DNA of 64,000 bases. It comes from Saccharothrix espanaensis DSM 44229. GTDB lineage: Bacteria; Actinomycetota; Actinomycetes; Mycobacteriales; Pseudonocardiaceae. Shown in pieces: positions 10,900-24,361 of this stretch (position 1 is its first letter; each line of letters starts with the position of its first letter). The notes under the pieces were generated by a model that saw nothing but the letters and a program-made list of their open reading frames with translations, was not told where the DNA came from and made no database searches. A program made the translations under genes and the position numbers. The DNA lies in assembly GCF_000328705.1 (NCBI RefSeq), contig NC_019673.1:8753501-8817500 (forward strand), in the 5' to 3' direction.

Positions 10900-11664
10900 T
10901 CAGCCCGTGACGGCCAGGTGGCCTTCCACAGCGGTCGGGCGCGGTGCCTTGCCCGGGGCGGAGGCGGCGGAGGAGGCCGGGCCGGTGGTGACCGCGCCGG
11001 CGGGGCCGGTCGGGCCGGCCGGTGCGGTCGTGGTCGGCTCGGCCCGGCCGACGACCTTGGCGCAGGTCGCGGACGCGATGTCGATCTTCTGCAACCCGGC
11101 GACCTCGACCGCGATCCCCACCACGGTGAGCGTCCCGTCGGCGGCCCGGGTCTGCTTGTTGAGCACCACGGACGCCACGCCGGGCACGGTGATCCCGGTG
11201 TTCGCCGGGGGCTGGACCTGTAGCGGCACCGCGCCCGCCTTCGCGCCGGCGAGCACCACCGAGCCCTCGCCGTCCACGCAGGACGCGCTGACGGCCTCGG
11301 CGGTCACGGCGCTGACGCCGCCGGGGAGCTTGAGCAGTCCCAGCTGCGCCACGAGGTCCGCGACGCTCGCCCGTGCTCTGCCCTTGTCCGCCTCGGAGTT
11401 GAGGACCCCGGTGGACAGGACCGGCGCGGTGGCGTCCGGGAGCCGGGTCGACGACGCGGACGTCTGCCGGAAGCCGTTGCGGCTGTCCAGTGCCGCCTGC
11501 GGCTCGACGGCGAGCGCGCCGACGGCGGACAGCGCGAAGGCGGAGCTCACGCCGGAGGCCGCCGGGGCGGCGACCGCCGCACCGGAGGTGACCAGCGCCA
11601 GCGCGGCGGCGGTGAGGACGGTCAGGATCTTCTTACCGGACAAGGCAGTGCCTTTCTGGGTCAT
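10900..11664 (-). CDS. Secreted choice-of-anchor P family protein
   Basis: 254-residue exported protein. A signal peptide (about residues 1-32: basic N-terminus KK, hydrophobic core, AVAA|PAA cleavage region) precedes a mature domain with the actinobacterial choice-of-anchor P pattern (RARASVADLVAQLGLL, VTAEAVSASC, IDIASATC) and an Ala/Pro/Thr-rich tail. It ends GHLAVTG, like an LPxTG-type motif, but the chain stops right there without the membrane span and basic tail that sortase substrates need. Its ATG overlaps the stop of the L,D-transpeptidase gene (ATGA), so the two are translated together. Function unknown; cell-surface location inferred. Confidence 0.65.
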   Translation of the reverse strand: MTQKGTALSGKKILTVLTAAALALVTSGAAVAAPAASGVSSAFALSAVGALAVEPQAALDSRNGFRQTSASSTRLPDATAPVLSTGVLNSEADKGRARASVADLVAQLGLLKLPGGVSAVTAEAVSASCVDGEGSVVLAGAKAGAVPLQVQPPANTGITVPGVASVVLNKQTRAADGTLTVVGIAVEVAGLQKIDIASATCAKVVGRAEPTTTAPAGPTGPAGAVTTGPASSAASAPGKAPRPTAVEGHLAVTG

Positions 11665-12428
11665 TTGACGATCACCACGGTCCCCAGCGGGAGGGTCAGC
11701 AGCAGGTCGAGGGCGTCGTCGGGTACGCGGATGCAGCCGTCGCTGGTCGCGGTGCCGAACGGGCTGGCGTCCGGCCAGCCGTGCAGCGCGACCGTGCCAG
11801 GCCCGCCGCCGAACGTCTCGTGGCTCTCGGAGTGGGCACCGAGCGGGAGGATGTGCGGGCTGAAGGTCGTCACCGTCTCCTTGATCGAAGCCAGGAGGTA
11901 GGTCCGACCGGTCGGGGTCGGGTACTCGGGCTTGCCGGTGCCGACCGTCCAGGCCGAGAGCGGCTTGCCCTTCTCGGACACCTCCAGCCGGAACGCGGCC
12001 AGGTCGACGGTGACCAGGAAGTCGTTCTCGGCGCGCTCGAAATCACCGGAACCGGTGAACACCCAGCCGCTGGAGCGGTTGGGGCGGGACGGCAGCAGCA
12101 CCTGCGACCACCCGTCCTGGCGGGCGATCTCGGGTACCCAGGTGGGTGAACCGAGCTGGGTGCCGGGCAGCCGGGCGACGGCCTTCCCGTCGGGCCGGTC
12201 GTAGACGGGCACGGCCTTGTCCGGCCGCAGCACCTGGCCCGCGGTCGGCGACGTCCCGTCGTCCCGGGGCAGGGCGTCGATCTTGGCGAAGGTCGTGGCT
12301 TCCGGCAGCGTCTCGAAGGACTGCACGTCGACCGCGGCCGGCGTGGGCCGGGGCGGTGGATCCGGGGCGGCGGCGCAGGACGTGACGGCGAGCGCCGAGA
12401 CGGCTGCGAGCAGCAGCGAACGCAACAT
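11661..12428 (-). CDS. L,D-transpeptidase lipoprotein (YkuD family)
   Basis: 255-residue lipoprotein that should cross-link peptidoglycan 3-3 or attach proteins to it. The signal peptide ends in a lipobox-like AVTSC (Cys18). Residues about 60-125 form an SH3-like wall-binding region with a WVF segment. The YkuD catalytic domain follows, with His216 in LHGWPD and the SDGC motif ending at Cys232, the nucleophile. The ATG at 12426-12428 is chosen because it opens the signal peptide; upstream in-frame sequence is non-coding in character. It is coupled (ATGA) to the choice-of-anchor gene, suggesting a joint wall function. Confidence 0.85.
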   Translation of the reverse strand: MLRSLLLAAVSALAVTSCAAAPDPPPRPTPAAVDVQSFETLPEATTFAKIDALPRDDGTSPTAGQVLRPDKAVPVYDRPDGKAVARLPGTQLGSPTWVPEIARQDGWSQVLLPSRPNRSSGWVFTGSGDFERAENDFLVTVDLAAFRLEVSEKGKPLSAWTVGTGKPEYPTPTGRTYLLASIKETVTTFSPHILPLGAHSESHETFGGGPGTVALHGWPDASPFGTATSDGCIRVPDDALDLLLTLPLGTVVIVK

Positions 12429-12826
12429 TCGTGGGTGCCGATCAGGTCGAGGGCAAGGGGCGGCGGAGGTGCCCGGACACGGCCTGCGATCGGCCGGACG
12501 GCACAGGGTCACGCCTGACGGGGAAGCTATCCACTTCCGAGAATCACTCGCAAGCGGCCCAACGCCATGCCACCTGAATGCCACAGCGCAGTACCCCACC
12601 GGTTGTAATTTGCGCCATGACCGCTACTAGAGGTAACCGACAGCTACGCAGTGCTATAGCTCGGCCGGTATCCCCCGGCCGGGGATGGGGCGTGGCGGAG
12701 GCTGGGTTGGAGCCGCCTCCGCAACACCGGCGACCGCGCGATCAGCCCGTCCGGGTAGGTGGTCACACGGGAGTCGGACGCGGTGCCTTGCCCGTGGTCG
12801 GTCTGCGGCCCAGTGCGGAAGAAAGA
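12429..12826 (-). other. Gene-free stretch upstream of the L,D-transpeptidase
   Basis: About 400 bases between the lipoprotein start and the rpoC terminator. It must hold the lipoprotein promoter, but I see no convincing -35/-10 pair. Open frames crossing it are GC-rich extensions of neighbouring genes or noise. No RNA gene or repeat is apparent. Confidence 0.4.
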
Positions 12827-12865
12827 AGAACGGCCCCCGGAGCGGAAGGCTCCGGGGGCCGTTCT
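12827..12865 (-). terminator. rpoBC operon terminator
   Basis: Perfect 17-bp stem (12827-12843 with 12849-12865) around a 5-base loop, starting 13 bases after the rpoC stop, followed on the minus strand by a pyrimidine-rich CTTCTTTCTT-like tail. One of the strongest terminators in the window. Confidence 0.85.
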
Positions 12866-12878
12866 GAGGGGACTGCGG

Positions 12879-16775
<3,897 letters not shown>

Positions 16776-16888
16776 GTCTACTCTCTTCCCCTTTTGATTC
16801 GGTTGCCCGGTGACCGGGCGGTGCTTGGGAGCTGGTGGCTCGGCGGTCGGGGGAGTGCGGGAGGCAGTCCCCCGACCGCCGGCGAGTG

Positions 16889-19800
16889 TCAGTTGACGAC
16901 GTCGTCCACGGACGGCGACTCGGACCTCGACAGGTTGATGCCGAGGTTCGCGGCCGCGCGCTCCAGGTCTTCGTCGTCGCCGTCGCGCATCTCGATCGCG
17001 GCACCGTCCGAAGACAGCACCTCGACGTTGAGGCACAGCGACTGGAGCTCCTTGAGCAGCACCTTGAAGGACTCCGGGATACCCGGCTCCGGGATGTTCT
17101 CGCCCTTGACGATGGCCTCGTAGACCTTCACGCGGCCGAGCACGTCGTCGGACTTGATGGTCAGCAGCTCCTGGAGCGTGTACGCCGCCCCGTAGGCCTG
17201 CATCGCCCAGCACTCCATCTCACCGAAGCGCTGGCCACCGAACTGGGCCTTACCGCCGAGGGGCTGCTGGGTGATCATCGAGTACGGGCCGGTGGACCGG
17301 GCGTGGATCTTGTCGTCGACCAGGTGCAGCAGCTTCAGGATGTACATGTAGCCGACCGACACCGGGAAGGGGTACGGCTCGCCGCTGCGCCCGTCGAAGA
17401 GCTGCGCCTTGCCGTTCTCCTTGACCATCCGCTCGCCGTCGCGGTTCGGGACCGTCGAGCCGAGCAGGCCGGTGATCTCGTCCTCGCGAGCGCCGTCGAA
17501 GACCGGGGTGGCGGTCTTCGTGCCGGGCTCCACGTCGTAGAGCTCGCCGGGCAGGTTCTTCGCCCAGTCCGGGTCGCCGTTGATGCTCCAGCCCTGCTTG
17601 GCGATCCACCCGAGGTGGGTCTCCAGCACCTGGCCGATGTTCATCCGGCGCGGCACGCCGTGCGTGTTCAGCACGATGTCGACCGGGGTGCCGTCCTCCA
17701 GGAACGGCATGTCCTCGACGGGGAGGATCTTGCCGATGACACCCTTGTTGCCGTGCCGGCCGGCGAGCTTGTCGCCGTCCTGGATCTTGCGCTTCTGGGC
17801 GACGTAGACCCGGACCAGCTCGTTCACGCCGGGGGGCAGCTCGTCGTCGTCCTCGCGGCTGAACACGCGGATGCCGATGACCTTGCCGTACTCGCCGTGC
17901 GGCACCTTCAGCGACGTGTCGCGCACCTCGCGGGCCTTCTCGCCGAAGATCGCGCGCAGCAGGCGCTCCTCCGGGGTCAGCTCGGTCTCGCCCTTGGGCG
18001 TGACCTTGCCGACCAGGATGTCGCCCGGCTGGACCTCGGCGCCGATGCGGATGATGCCGCGCTCGTCGAGGTCGGCCAGGACCTCCTCGGAGACGTTCGG
18101 GATGTCCCGGGTGATCTCCTCGGCGCCCAGCTTGGTGTCCCGCGCGTCGATCTCGTGCTCCTCGATGTGGATCGAGGTCAGGACGTCGTCCTGGACGAGG
18201 CGCTGCGACAGGATGATCGCGTCCTCGTAGTTGTGGCCCTCCCACGGCATGATCGCGACGAGCAGGTTCTTGCCCAGCGCCATCTCGCCGTTCTCGGTGC
18301 ACGGCCCGTCCGCGAGGACCTGGCCCTCCCGCACCCGGTCGCCCTCGTTCACGATGGGCTTCTGGTTGATGCAGGTGCCCTGGTTCGAGCGGCGGAACTT
18401 GTGCAGGCCGTAGGTCTGCCGCGAGCCGTCGTCGGCCATGACCGTGACGTAGTCGGCGGAGATCTCCTCGACCGCACCGGTCTTCTTGGCCACCACGACG
18501 TCACCGGCGTCGACCGCGGCGCGCAGCTCCATGCCCGTGCCGACCAGCGGCGACTCGCTGCGCAGCAGCGGCACCGCCTGGCGCTGCATGTTCGCGCCCA
18601 TCAGCGCGCGGTTGGCGTCGTCGTGCTCCAGGAACGGGATCATGGCGGTCGCCGCCGACACCATCTGGCGCGGGGAGACGTCCATGTAGTCCACGTCGAG
18701 CGGGTCGATCTGCTCGACCTCGCCGCCCTTCTTGCGGACCAGGACCTTGGCCTCGAGGAAGTTGCCCTCGTTGTCGATCTTCGCGTTGGCCTGGGCCTTC
18801 ACGAAGCGGTCTTCCTCGTCCGCGGTCAGGTAGTCGATCTGGTCGGTGACCCGGCCCTCGATGACCTTGCGGTACGGCGTCTCGATGAAGCCGAACGGGT
18901 TGACCCGGCCGTAGCTCGACAGCGAGCCGATCAGGCCGATGTTCGGGCCTTCCGGCGTCTCGATCGGGCACATCCGGCCGTAGTGCGACGGGTGGACGTC
19001 GCGGACCTCCATGCCGGCCCGCTCACGGGACAGACCGCCGGGACCGAGGGCGGAGAGGCGACGCTTGTGCGTCAGACCCGCCAGCGGGTTGGTCTGGTCC
19101 ATGAACTGGGAGAGCTGCGAGGTGCCGAAGAACTCCTTGATCGCCGCCACCACGGGGCGGATGTTGATCAAGGTCTGCGGCGTGATCGCCTCGACGTCCT
19201 GGGTCGTCATCCGCTCGCGCACGACGCGCTCCATGCGGGACAGGCCGACCCGGATCTGGTTCTGGATCAGCTCGCCCACGGTGCGCAGGCGGCGGTTGCC
19301 GAAGTGGTCGATGTCGTCGACCTCGACCGGGACCTCGGTCTCGCCCGGCTTCATGGACGTCTCGCCGGCGTGCAGGCGGACCAGGTACTCGATCGTCGTG
19401 ACGATGTCGTCCTCGGTCAGCACGCCCGTGGCGATCGGGGAGGCCAGGCCCAGCTTCTTGTTGATCTTGTAACGACCGACCTTGGCCAGGTCGTAGCGCT
19501 TGTCCTTGAAGAACAAGTTCTCCAGCAGCGCCTGCGCGGACTCCTTCGTCGGCGGCTCGCCCGGACGCAGCTTGCGGTAGATGTCGAGCAACGCCTCGTC
19601 GGTGCCCGCCGTGTGGTCCTTCTCCAGCGTCGTCAGCAGCGTCTCGGAGAACGAGAAGCGCTCGCGGATCTGCTCGGTGCTCCAACCCAGGGCCTTCAGC
19701 AGCACGGTGACCGGCTGGCGGCGCTTGCGGTCGATCCGGACACCGACGGTGTCGCGCTTGTCGACGTCGAACTCCAGCCAAGCACCCCGCGAGGGGATGA

Positions 19801-20371
19801 TCTTGACGCTGAAGACGTCCTTGTCGGTCGTCTTGTCGATCGCCGTGTCGTAGTAGACGCCAGGCGAGCGGACGAGCTGGGATACCACGACCCGCTCGGT
19901 GCCGTTGATGATGAACGTGCCCTTGTCGGTCATCATCGGGAAGTCACCCATGAACACCGTCTGGCTCTTGATCTCGCCAGTGGTGTGGTTGGTGAACTCC
20001 GCCGTGACGAACAACGGGGCGGCGTACGTCATGTCCTTGTCCTTGCACTCCTCGGTCGAGGCCTTGACCTCGTCGAAGCGCGGGTCGGAGAAGGAGAGGG
20101 ACATCGAGCCCGAGAAGTCCTCGATCGGGGAAATCTCGTTCAAGACCTCTTCGAGGCCGCCCGTCGGCGTCTCGTCGCCCTCGTCGACGCGGCGCTGGAA
20201 CCACGCCTCGTCGCCGGTGAGCCATTCGAACGACTGGATCTGGAGGTCGAGCAGGTTGGGCGTCTGAAGCGGTTCGTGGATCTTCGCGAACGAGACGCGC
20301 TTCGGCGCTCCGGGAATCCCCGACGTGGAGTTGGTCGCAGCAGTGGCCTTGGTCGCGCGAGAGATCGCCAA
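16889..20371 (-). CDS. rpoB: DNA-directed RNA polymerase subunit beta
   Basis: Second-largest core RNA polymerase subunit and the rifamycin target. The 1160-residue protein starts [21 protein letters not shown] and ends [15 protein letters not shown]. The rifampicin region begins [19 protein letters not shown] at Ser418. Relative to the common actinobacterial sequence DQNNPLSGL, it has Thr427 for Asn and Ala431 for Ser (E. coli positions 518 and 522). Asp425, His435 and Ser440, the main resistance positions (E. coli 516, 526, 531), are unchanged. Two promoters are visible upstream; rpoC follows 113 bases downstream. Confidence 0.98.
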   Translation of the reverse strand: MAISRATKATAATNSTSGIPGAPKRVSFAKIHEPLQTPNLLDLQIQSFEWLTGDEAWFQRRVDEGDETPTGGLEEVLNEISPIEDFSGSMSLSFSDPRFDEVKASTEECKDKDMTYAAPLFVTAEFTNHTTGEIKSQTVFMGDFPMMTDKGTFIINGTERVVVSQLVRSPGVYYDTAIDKTTDKDVFSVKIIPSRGAWLEFDVDKRDTVGVRIDRKRRQPVTVLLKALGWSTEQIRERFSFSETLLTTLEKDHTAGTDEALLDIYRKLRPGEPPTKESAQALLENLFFKDKRYDLAKVGRYKINKKLGLASPIATGVLTEDDIVTTIEYLVRLHAGETSMKPGETEVPVEVDDIDHFGNRRLRTVGELIQNQIRVGLSRMERVVRERMTTQDVEAITPQTLINIRPVVAAIKEFFGTSQLSQFMDQTNPLAGLTHKRRLSALGPGGLSRERAGMEVRDVHPSHYGRMCPIETPEGPNIGLIGSLSSYGRVNPFGFIETPYRKVIEGRVTDQIDYLTADEEDRFVKAQANAKIDNEGNFLEAKVLVRKKGGEVEQIDPLDVDYMDVSPRQMVSAATAMIPFLEHDDANRALMGANMQRQAVPLLRSESPLVGTGMELRAAVDAGDVVVAKKTGAVEEISADYVTVMADDGSRQTYGLHKFRRSNQGTCINQKPIVNEGDRVREGQVLADGPCTENGEMALGKNLLVAIMPWEGHNYEDAIILSQRLVQDDVLTSIHIEEHEIDARDTKLGAEEITRDIPNVSEEVLADLDERGIIRIGAEVQPGDILVGKVTPKGETELTPEERLLRAIFGEKAREVRDTSLKVPHGEYGKVIGIRVFSREDDDELPPGVNELVRVYVAQKRKIQDGDKLAGRHGNKGVIGKILPVEDMPFLEDGTPVDIVLNTHGVPRRMNIGQVLETHLGWIAKQGWSINGDPDWAKNLPGELYDVEPGTKTATPVFDGAREDEITGLLGSTVPNRDGERMVKENGKAQLFDGRSGEPYPFPVSVGYMYILKLLHLVDDKIHARSTGPYSMITQQPLGGKAQFGGQRFGEMECWAMQAYGAAYTLQELLTIKSDDVLGRVKVYEAIVKGENIPEPGIPESFKVLLKELQSLCLNVEVLSSDGAAIEMRDGDDEDLERAAANLGINLSRSESPSVDDVVN

Positions 20372-20498
20372 GATGCGTCCTTCCAGGGACAGGTAGCTGG
20401 CTAGTCAGCGGAACTAGCACGGCTGTCAAGGGTGCGGCGATGCCCGGCAATCCAGCTCTCGGCGAAGGGCAAACGGAAAGAGGGCAGCGCAAAGGGGC

Positions 20499-20527
20499 AG
20501 TCTAGCCACGCGCACGCCAACTGTCGA
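20499..20527 (-). promoter_or_regulatory. Predicted proximal rpoB promoter
   Basis: Minus-strand TCGACA -35 (20522-20527), 17-base spacer, TAGACT -10 (20499-20504). It lies about 130 bases before the rpoB start and gives a leader of about 120 nt. Good match to the housekeeping consensus. Confidence 0.55.
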
Positions 20528-20563
20528 GAGGCACCTGGAAGGACCTTTCTCGTCGTCACCGAC

Positions 20564-20592
20564 AGAGTGACCCTGCCGACGCCCACAGTCAA
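20564..20592 (-). promoter_or_regulatory. Predicted distal rpoB promoter
   Basis: Minus-strand TTGACT -35 (20587-20592), 17-base spacer, CACTCT -10 (20564-20569). The -35 is near perfect and the -10 weaker. Tandem promoters before rpoB are known in other actinobacteria, which supports the pair. Confidence 0.5.
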
Positions 20593-21465
20593 GATGCCAC
20601 GCGGCGATCACCCTCGTGGCGCAAGCCGCGTTCACTCGCGGTTACCGCCCTGACCTGCGGAATTACACGGTTGTCGGCTGGGGGTGAACTGTTGGCGGGT
20701 GTTCGTGGTCCACCGGCCGACGCCTGCGGCTCCGCTCAGTTACGGGGCCTGGAGTGTGGCGGAGATCACTCTTCTGGGAGTTGCTTTTGGGTGTGTTTCG
20801 TCCACTTGGGACGTCTGAGCTGGGGTTGGGCGGCTGGCGTGGGCGGGGGCGGGGGCGAGGGGGCCGAGAGTCAGCCGGAGGGTGGATCGGAGGTGGTGGG
20901 AGGCCGGGTCGGTGAGTTGATCTTTGAGCGGAGTGATCGAGATACTGGGTGTGCTCGCGTGCCTACGCAGCGTTTGAAGTGGCGTGGGTTCGTGGTGGGT
21001 GGTGTGGTGGGTGGCAGGCGGCGGTGTGGCGGGGTGCGGTTGAGGGTGACAGCGGGCGGGTAAGGGATTGAGCACGTCGCAGGTACTCGGGGTGTGGCGT
21101 AGCGGGGCGGTGTCGCTGGCGAGGCGGCGCGGTCTGGTGCGGTGCGGGCGGTGCGGTGCTGAGCTGGCCCGGCGAGGTCGGAGCAGGCGTGGAGGCGGGG
21201 GAATGTCGTACCCCGCTGCTTGGATGTGTGTCGGGGGGACCTTCGCGCGGGAGTACCCCTGGCTGGCCTTGGGCGGCGAACCTCGGGCGGCCTCGAACAG
21301 CGGGAGTCAGCGGGGCGTGGGCCAGGCGACGTCCGGGGCTGTGCGGTGGCGAGCGGACGTCCGGGCTGTGCGGTGGCGAGCGGGGGTGCGGGGGGTGCGG
21401 GGGTCAAAGCTAAAAGAGTCCTCGCCGGACGGGCGAGCCGCCAAGGATGACGGGCAGTGCGGTGG
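20593..21465. other. Gene-free GC-rich stretch between rpoB promoters and the Mce operon end
   Basis: About 870 bases with no supportable gene. Several open frames cross it on both strands, but their translations are low-complexity (Gly/Arg/Trp or Pro/Thr-rich), lack start-site signals and resemble no family. The plus strand is strongly G-rich over stretches (for example 20840-20880). A tandem direct repeat of 28 and 27 bases lies at 21329-21356 and 21357-21383, differing by one G. The purpose of the region is unknown. Confidence 0.5.
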
Positions 21466-21599
21466 GCGTCGTGTCATCCCCGTATGGCCCGGTCGGAGAC
21501 AACCACCCTTGAGCAGGTAGTGCAAGCGAAAGGCGTGCTTGCACTACCTGCTCAAGCGCGGTTCGCTGGCGCGCGGGCCATACGGGGATGACACGACGC
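21466..21599. repeat. 134-base nested perfect inverted repeat
   Basis: Outer arms 21466-21491 and 21574-21599 are 26-base perfect inverted repeats. Inside them 21508-21527 and 21537-21556 form a second perfect 20-base inverted repeat with a 9-base loop. The two inner spacers (16 and 17 bases) are unpaired. It begins 26 bases downstream of the last Mce-operon gene. It could end that transcript as a giant hairpin, or be a small non-autonomous mobile (MITE-like) element or a palindromic protein-binding site. No T-tract is present. Confidence 0.7.
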
Positions 21600-21624
21600 G
21601 GCAGGAGGATTGTGGGGTGCGCGT

Positions 21625-22593
21625 TTAGTTGCACTTCGCCAGTTCTGTCGATTGGTCGCCGGTCTGGCCGAACATCTCCATGTTGTCGACCTTCCAACGA
21701 CCGTCCGCCTTGTGAGCGCCCGCCCTCATCATGGCGATTCCGCCGCCGGACTGGTTGTCCGTGGTCCGGGTGGTGACCTGGTCCAGGAACAGCAGGACGG
21801 TCGCCCGGTCGTTGTCGAGGCTGGTCACCCCGCTGGACACGGCCTTCACCGTGACCACGAGCTTCTGCTCCGGCGCCAACGTCTTCACCGGACCGAAGAT
21901 CGCGTTGTACTGGCACTTCGCCTTGCCCAGGAGCAGTTCGTTGGCGGCCTTCTCGGTCGACGCCACGTCCGCGAAGTTGTACGAGAAGGCCTTCTCCACG
22001 GCCTCCCTGACCTGGCCTGACACCTCCGTCGTGCCCCCGCTGTCGACCAGGGCCCTGTTGTACCTGGCGTTGCCGGCCTGCGCTTGCAGCCACACGCCCA
22101 GACCGACCAGGACCGCCGCAACGACGACCAAGCCGATCGGCAGCAGGATCTTCGACTTGACCGGTTGCGACTGGGATTGGACTGGTTCGTGCTGGTCAGG
22201 GGCCGGTTCCGGCTGCTCGGGGGATGGGTGTGGGGTCGATCGGCGCTGGGTTGCCTCGCGTTTGCGCCTGGGGGTGGGGCGTGGCGTCGGAGGGTCATCG
22301 GGGGTGTGGAGGGCGTCAGGGGTGTCCGCCACGTCCTCTACGAACGGTGGTGCGTCAGGTTCGGAGGTCGGTCGGTCGAGGGTGGTGGGGGCACGGGGCG
22401 GCGTGTCCTGGGCCGGAGCGTCAGGGGGTGGGGCGTGGGGGGTGGGGGTGTCGGTGGGTCGGGGGGTGTCGGGCGTGGGTCGGGGGGTGTCGGTGGGTCG
22501 GGGGGTGTCCGGGCGTTTGCGCAGGCCGGCTACGCGGGGGCGGCCGGGGGTCGTCGGGGCGGACGGGAGCGGGCGGCGGCGGGTGGGGGGCAC
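21625..22593 (-). CDS. Mce-associated membrane protein with Pro/Thr-rich N-terminus
   Basis: 322-residue protein, last gene of the Mce operon. The first ~140 residues are cytoplasmic, disordered and Pro/Thr/Asp-rich, with short TPRPT-type repeats around residues 28-50. One membrane segment follows (about 150-170, LLPIGLVVVAAVLVGLGVWL). The outside domain of about 150 residues resembles Mce-associated (Mas) proteins. The GTG at 22593 is preferred because GGAGGAGG lies just before it; a GTG at 22614 overlapping the previous stop is the alternative. Probably stabilises or assists the Mce transporter. Confidence 0.65.
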   Translation of the reverse strand: MPPTRRRPLPSAPTTPGRPRVAGLRKRPDTPRPTDTPRPTPDTPRPTDTPTPHAPPPDAPAQDTPPRAPTTLDRPTSEPDAPPFVEDVADTPDALHTPDDPPTPRPTPRRKREATQRRSTPHPSPEQPEPAPDQHEPVQSQSQPVKSKILLPIGLVVVAAVLVGLGVWLQAQAGNARYNRALVDSGGTTEVSGQVREAVEKAFSYNFADVASTEKAANELLLGKAKCQYNAIFGPVKTLAPEQKLVVTVKAVSSGVTSLDNDRATVLLFLDQVTTRTTDNQSGGGIAMMRAGAHKADGRWKVDNMEMFGQTGDQSTELAKCN

Positions 22594-22610
22594 TGGTTCT
22601 CCTCCTCCGG

Positions 22611-23117
22611 TCACGCGCCGCCGGCGGCTACGGGGCCCAGGGCGCTGAGCTTCCAGCCTGCGTCGGTGCGGGTCAGGTTGGTTTGGTAGCGGTTGACCTT
22701 CTTCACCGGTTGGGCGCCTTCCGGGGTCACCGTGGTTTCCACCACGGCGATCAGGTGGGCTTTGCCGGCTCGGTCGTCCAGGTCGGTCACGGCGGCGTCG
22801 AGGACTTTGCTCACCGTGACGGTCTTGGCGTCGGTGATCTGCTTCTTGCGGGTTTCGCGGCCCGTTTCCACTTCGGTGCGGAGATCCCCCGTGGACGAGT
22901 CGAGCCAGCGGTTCAGGTCGTCGTCCACCTTCTTGTAGTCCAGGGTGGTGAAGTTGGCTATGCCCACCTGACCGACCCGGAGCACTTCTTCACGTTCTTC
23001 CGAGAAGGACACCGAGTCGCTGGTCGCCGAACTCCACCAGGACACCCCCGCCCAGATCGCGTAGCCGGCGGCCAGCACCACCAGTACGGCGGCGGCGGGC
23101 AGGAAGTAGCGCTGCAT
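22611..23117 (-). CDS. Mce-associated membrane protein
   Basis: 168-residue protein with an N-terminal membrane anchor (about residues 5-25) and an extracytoplasmic domain of the Mas type: EEREEVLRVGQVGIANFTTLDYKKVDDDLNRW (in parts) followed by a beta-rich region ending with the TDAGWKLSALGPV segment. Known Mas proteins support Mce complexes in mycobacteria and relatives. It follows mceF by 14 bases; the ATG at 23115-23117 starts the membrane anchor. Predicted partner of the adjacent Mas-like protein. Confidence 0.7.
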   Translation of the reverse strand: MQRYFLPAAAVLVVLAAGYAIWAGVSWWSSATSDSVSFSEEREEVLRVGQVGIANFTTLDYKKVDDDLNRWLDSSTGDLRTEVETGRETRKKQITDAKTVTVSKVLDAAVTDLDDRAGKAHLIAVVETTVTPEGAQPVKKVNRYQTNLTRTDAGWKLSALGPVAAGGA

Positions 23118-23131
23118 CGGGTTCCTCCAAC

Positions 23132-24361
23132 TCAGCCCGGCAAGCCGAGCAGCTGTCCCAGGCTGGTCAGGACGGGTGCGTCGGGCCGCTGTCGGGCCGC
23201 TTGCTCCCGTCCGGGCTGGGAAGTCTCGTTGCCGACGGGCGTCGTAGGTGTGCCGCCGTAGGGCGCGTTCTGCGCTCCACGCACGGCGGTGGCGCTGCCG
23301 CGCGCCAAGGCGCAGTACGCCTGGCTGTTCAGCGTCGTGGGGGTCGTGTCGGTGCCTTGCCGGATCTTGGTTCCCTCGTACCCGACCGTGCACGGGGGCG
23401 GGTCGAAGACGTTGATCGCGAGGCCGAAGTGGGCTCCGGTGCCGTCGCCCTTGGCCACGCTGAACCCGCCGCCGACGGCGATCGGGTACGTCACCGCGAT
23501 CTGCTCCAGGCCGTCGAGCCTGGTCACCAGGATGTTCCCGGTGGTCAGGAGGTTGGCCATCACCACACCCAGGTTCGGGCCGGTCTCCTCGAGCAGGGCG
23601 GAGACCTGTTCGGCGGCCTGCGGGGAGATGCCGATCAGGGTGCGGAGGTCGCCGTCGGAGTTCTTGAGCTGCTCGGCCAGGGCCTTGAGGTCCGTGCTGA
23701 ACGAGCGGATGGCGCTGCCCTGCGCCGCCTGGGTGTTGAGCACCACCAGGCCGTCGTTGATCAGGGCTTTCGTCTGCGGCAGGTGCTCGGTGGCGGCCTG
23801 GGTGAACTGCCTGGTGTTGTCGAGCAGCACCTGCAGGTCGGGTCCGGTGCCGTTGAACGCCTTGTCCAGCTCGTCCACGACGGTGCGCAGCGAGTCGGTG
23901 GGCACCGATTTCGCGAAGCCGTCGAGGTTGGTCAGCAGGCCGTCGACGGGGGGCGGGGTCCTGGTGTCGGCCCGGTCGATGGTGGAGCCGGCGGCCAGGT
24001 ACGGGCCCTCGTCCGTGCGGGGGCGCAGGTCGACGAACTGCTCGCCGACGGCCGAGCGGTGGGCGACCACCGCTTCGAGGTCCGCGGGGATGTCGGGGGC
24101 GTCCGAGTCGATGTCGAGGTCCACGTCTAGGCCGTCCGCGGTCAGCCGCATCTGGCCGACCCGGCCGACGGTGACGCCCCGGTAGGTGACCTCGGCGTTG
24201 GTGAACACGCCGCCCGAGTCGGCCAGGTGCAGGGTCACCACGTAGCCGGACGAGCCGAACAGCCTGCCCAGCCCCGCGTAGCGCGCGCCGACGTAGCTGA
24301 CGCCGACCAGGGCGATCAGGACGAACACGCCGATCTGGAGCTTGATCTTCCGGGGGATCAT
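23132..24361 (-). CDS. mceF: Mce family protein F
   Basis: 409-residue MCE protein. An N-terminal membrane helix (IGVFVLIALVGVSYVGARYAG, residues about 10-30) is followed by the MCE domain (about 40-120, with VTYRGVTVGRVGQM and SAVGEQFVDLRP) and a long helical part (about 150-290) that forms the needle-like channel in Mce complexes. The C-terminal tail (about 300-409) is Pro/Thr/Gln-rich. ATG overlaps the mceE stop (ATGA, 24358-24361). Sixth MCE protein of the operon. Substrate (lipid or sterol) cannot be deduced. Confidence 0.88.
   Translation of the reverse strand: MIPRKIKLQIGVFVLIALVGVSYVGARYAGLGRLFGSSGYVVTLHLADSGGVFTNAEVTYRGVTVGRVGQMRLTADGLDVDLDIDSDAPDIPADLEAVVAHRSAVGEQFVDLRPRTDEGPYLAAGSTIDRADTRTPPPVDGLLTNLDGFAKSVPTDSLRTVVDELDKAFNGTGPDLQVLLDNTRQFTQAATEHLPQTKALINDGLVVLNTQAAQGSAIRSFSTDLKALAEQLKNSDGDLRTLIGISPQAAEQVSALLEETGPNLGVVMANLLTTGNILVTRLDGLEQIAVTYPIAVGGGFSVAKGDGTGAHFGLAINVFDPPPCTVGYEGTKIRQGTDTTPTTLNSQAYCALARGSATAVRGAQNAPYGGTPTTPVGNETSQPGREQAARQRPDAPVLTSLGQLLGLPG

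Noticed and set aside
16835-20404. Very long plus-strand open frame (about 1190 codons)
   Set aside because: Antisense shadow of rpoB, same reasons.
20671-21063. Open frame of 130 codons between rpoB and the Mce operon
   Set aside because: Low-complexity Gly/Arg translation, no start signals, no family.
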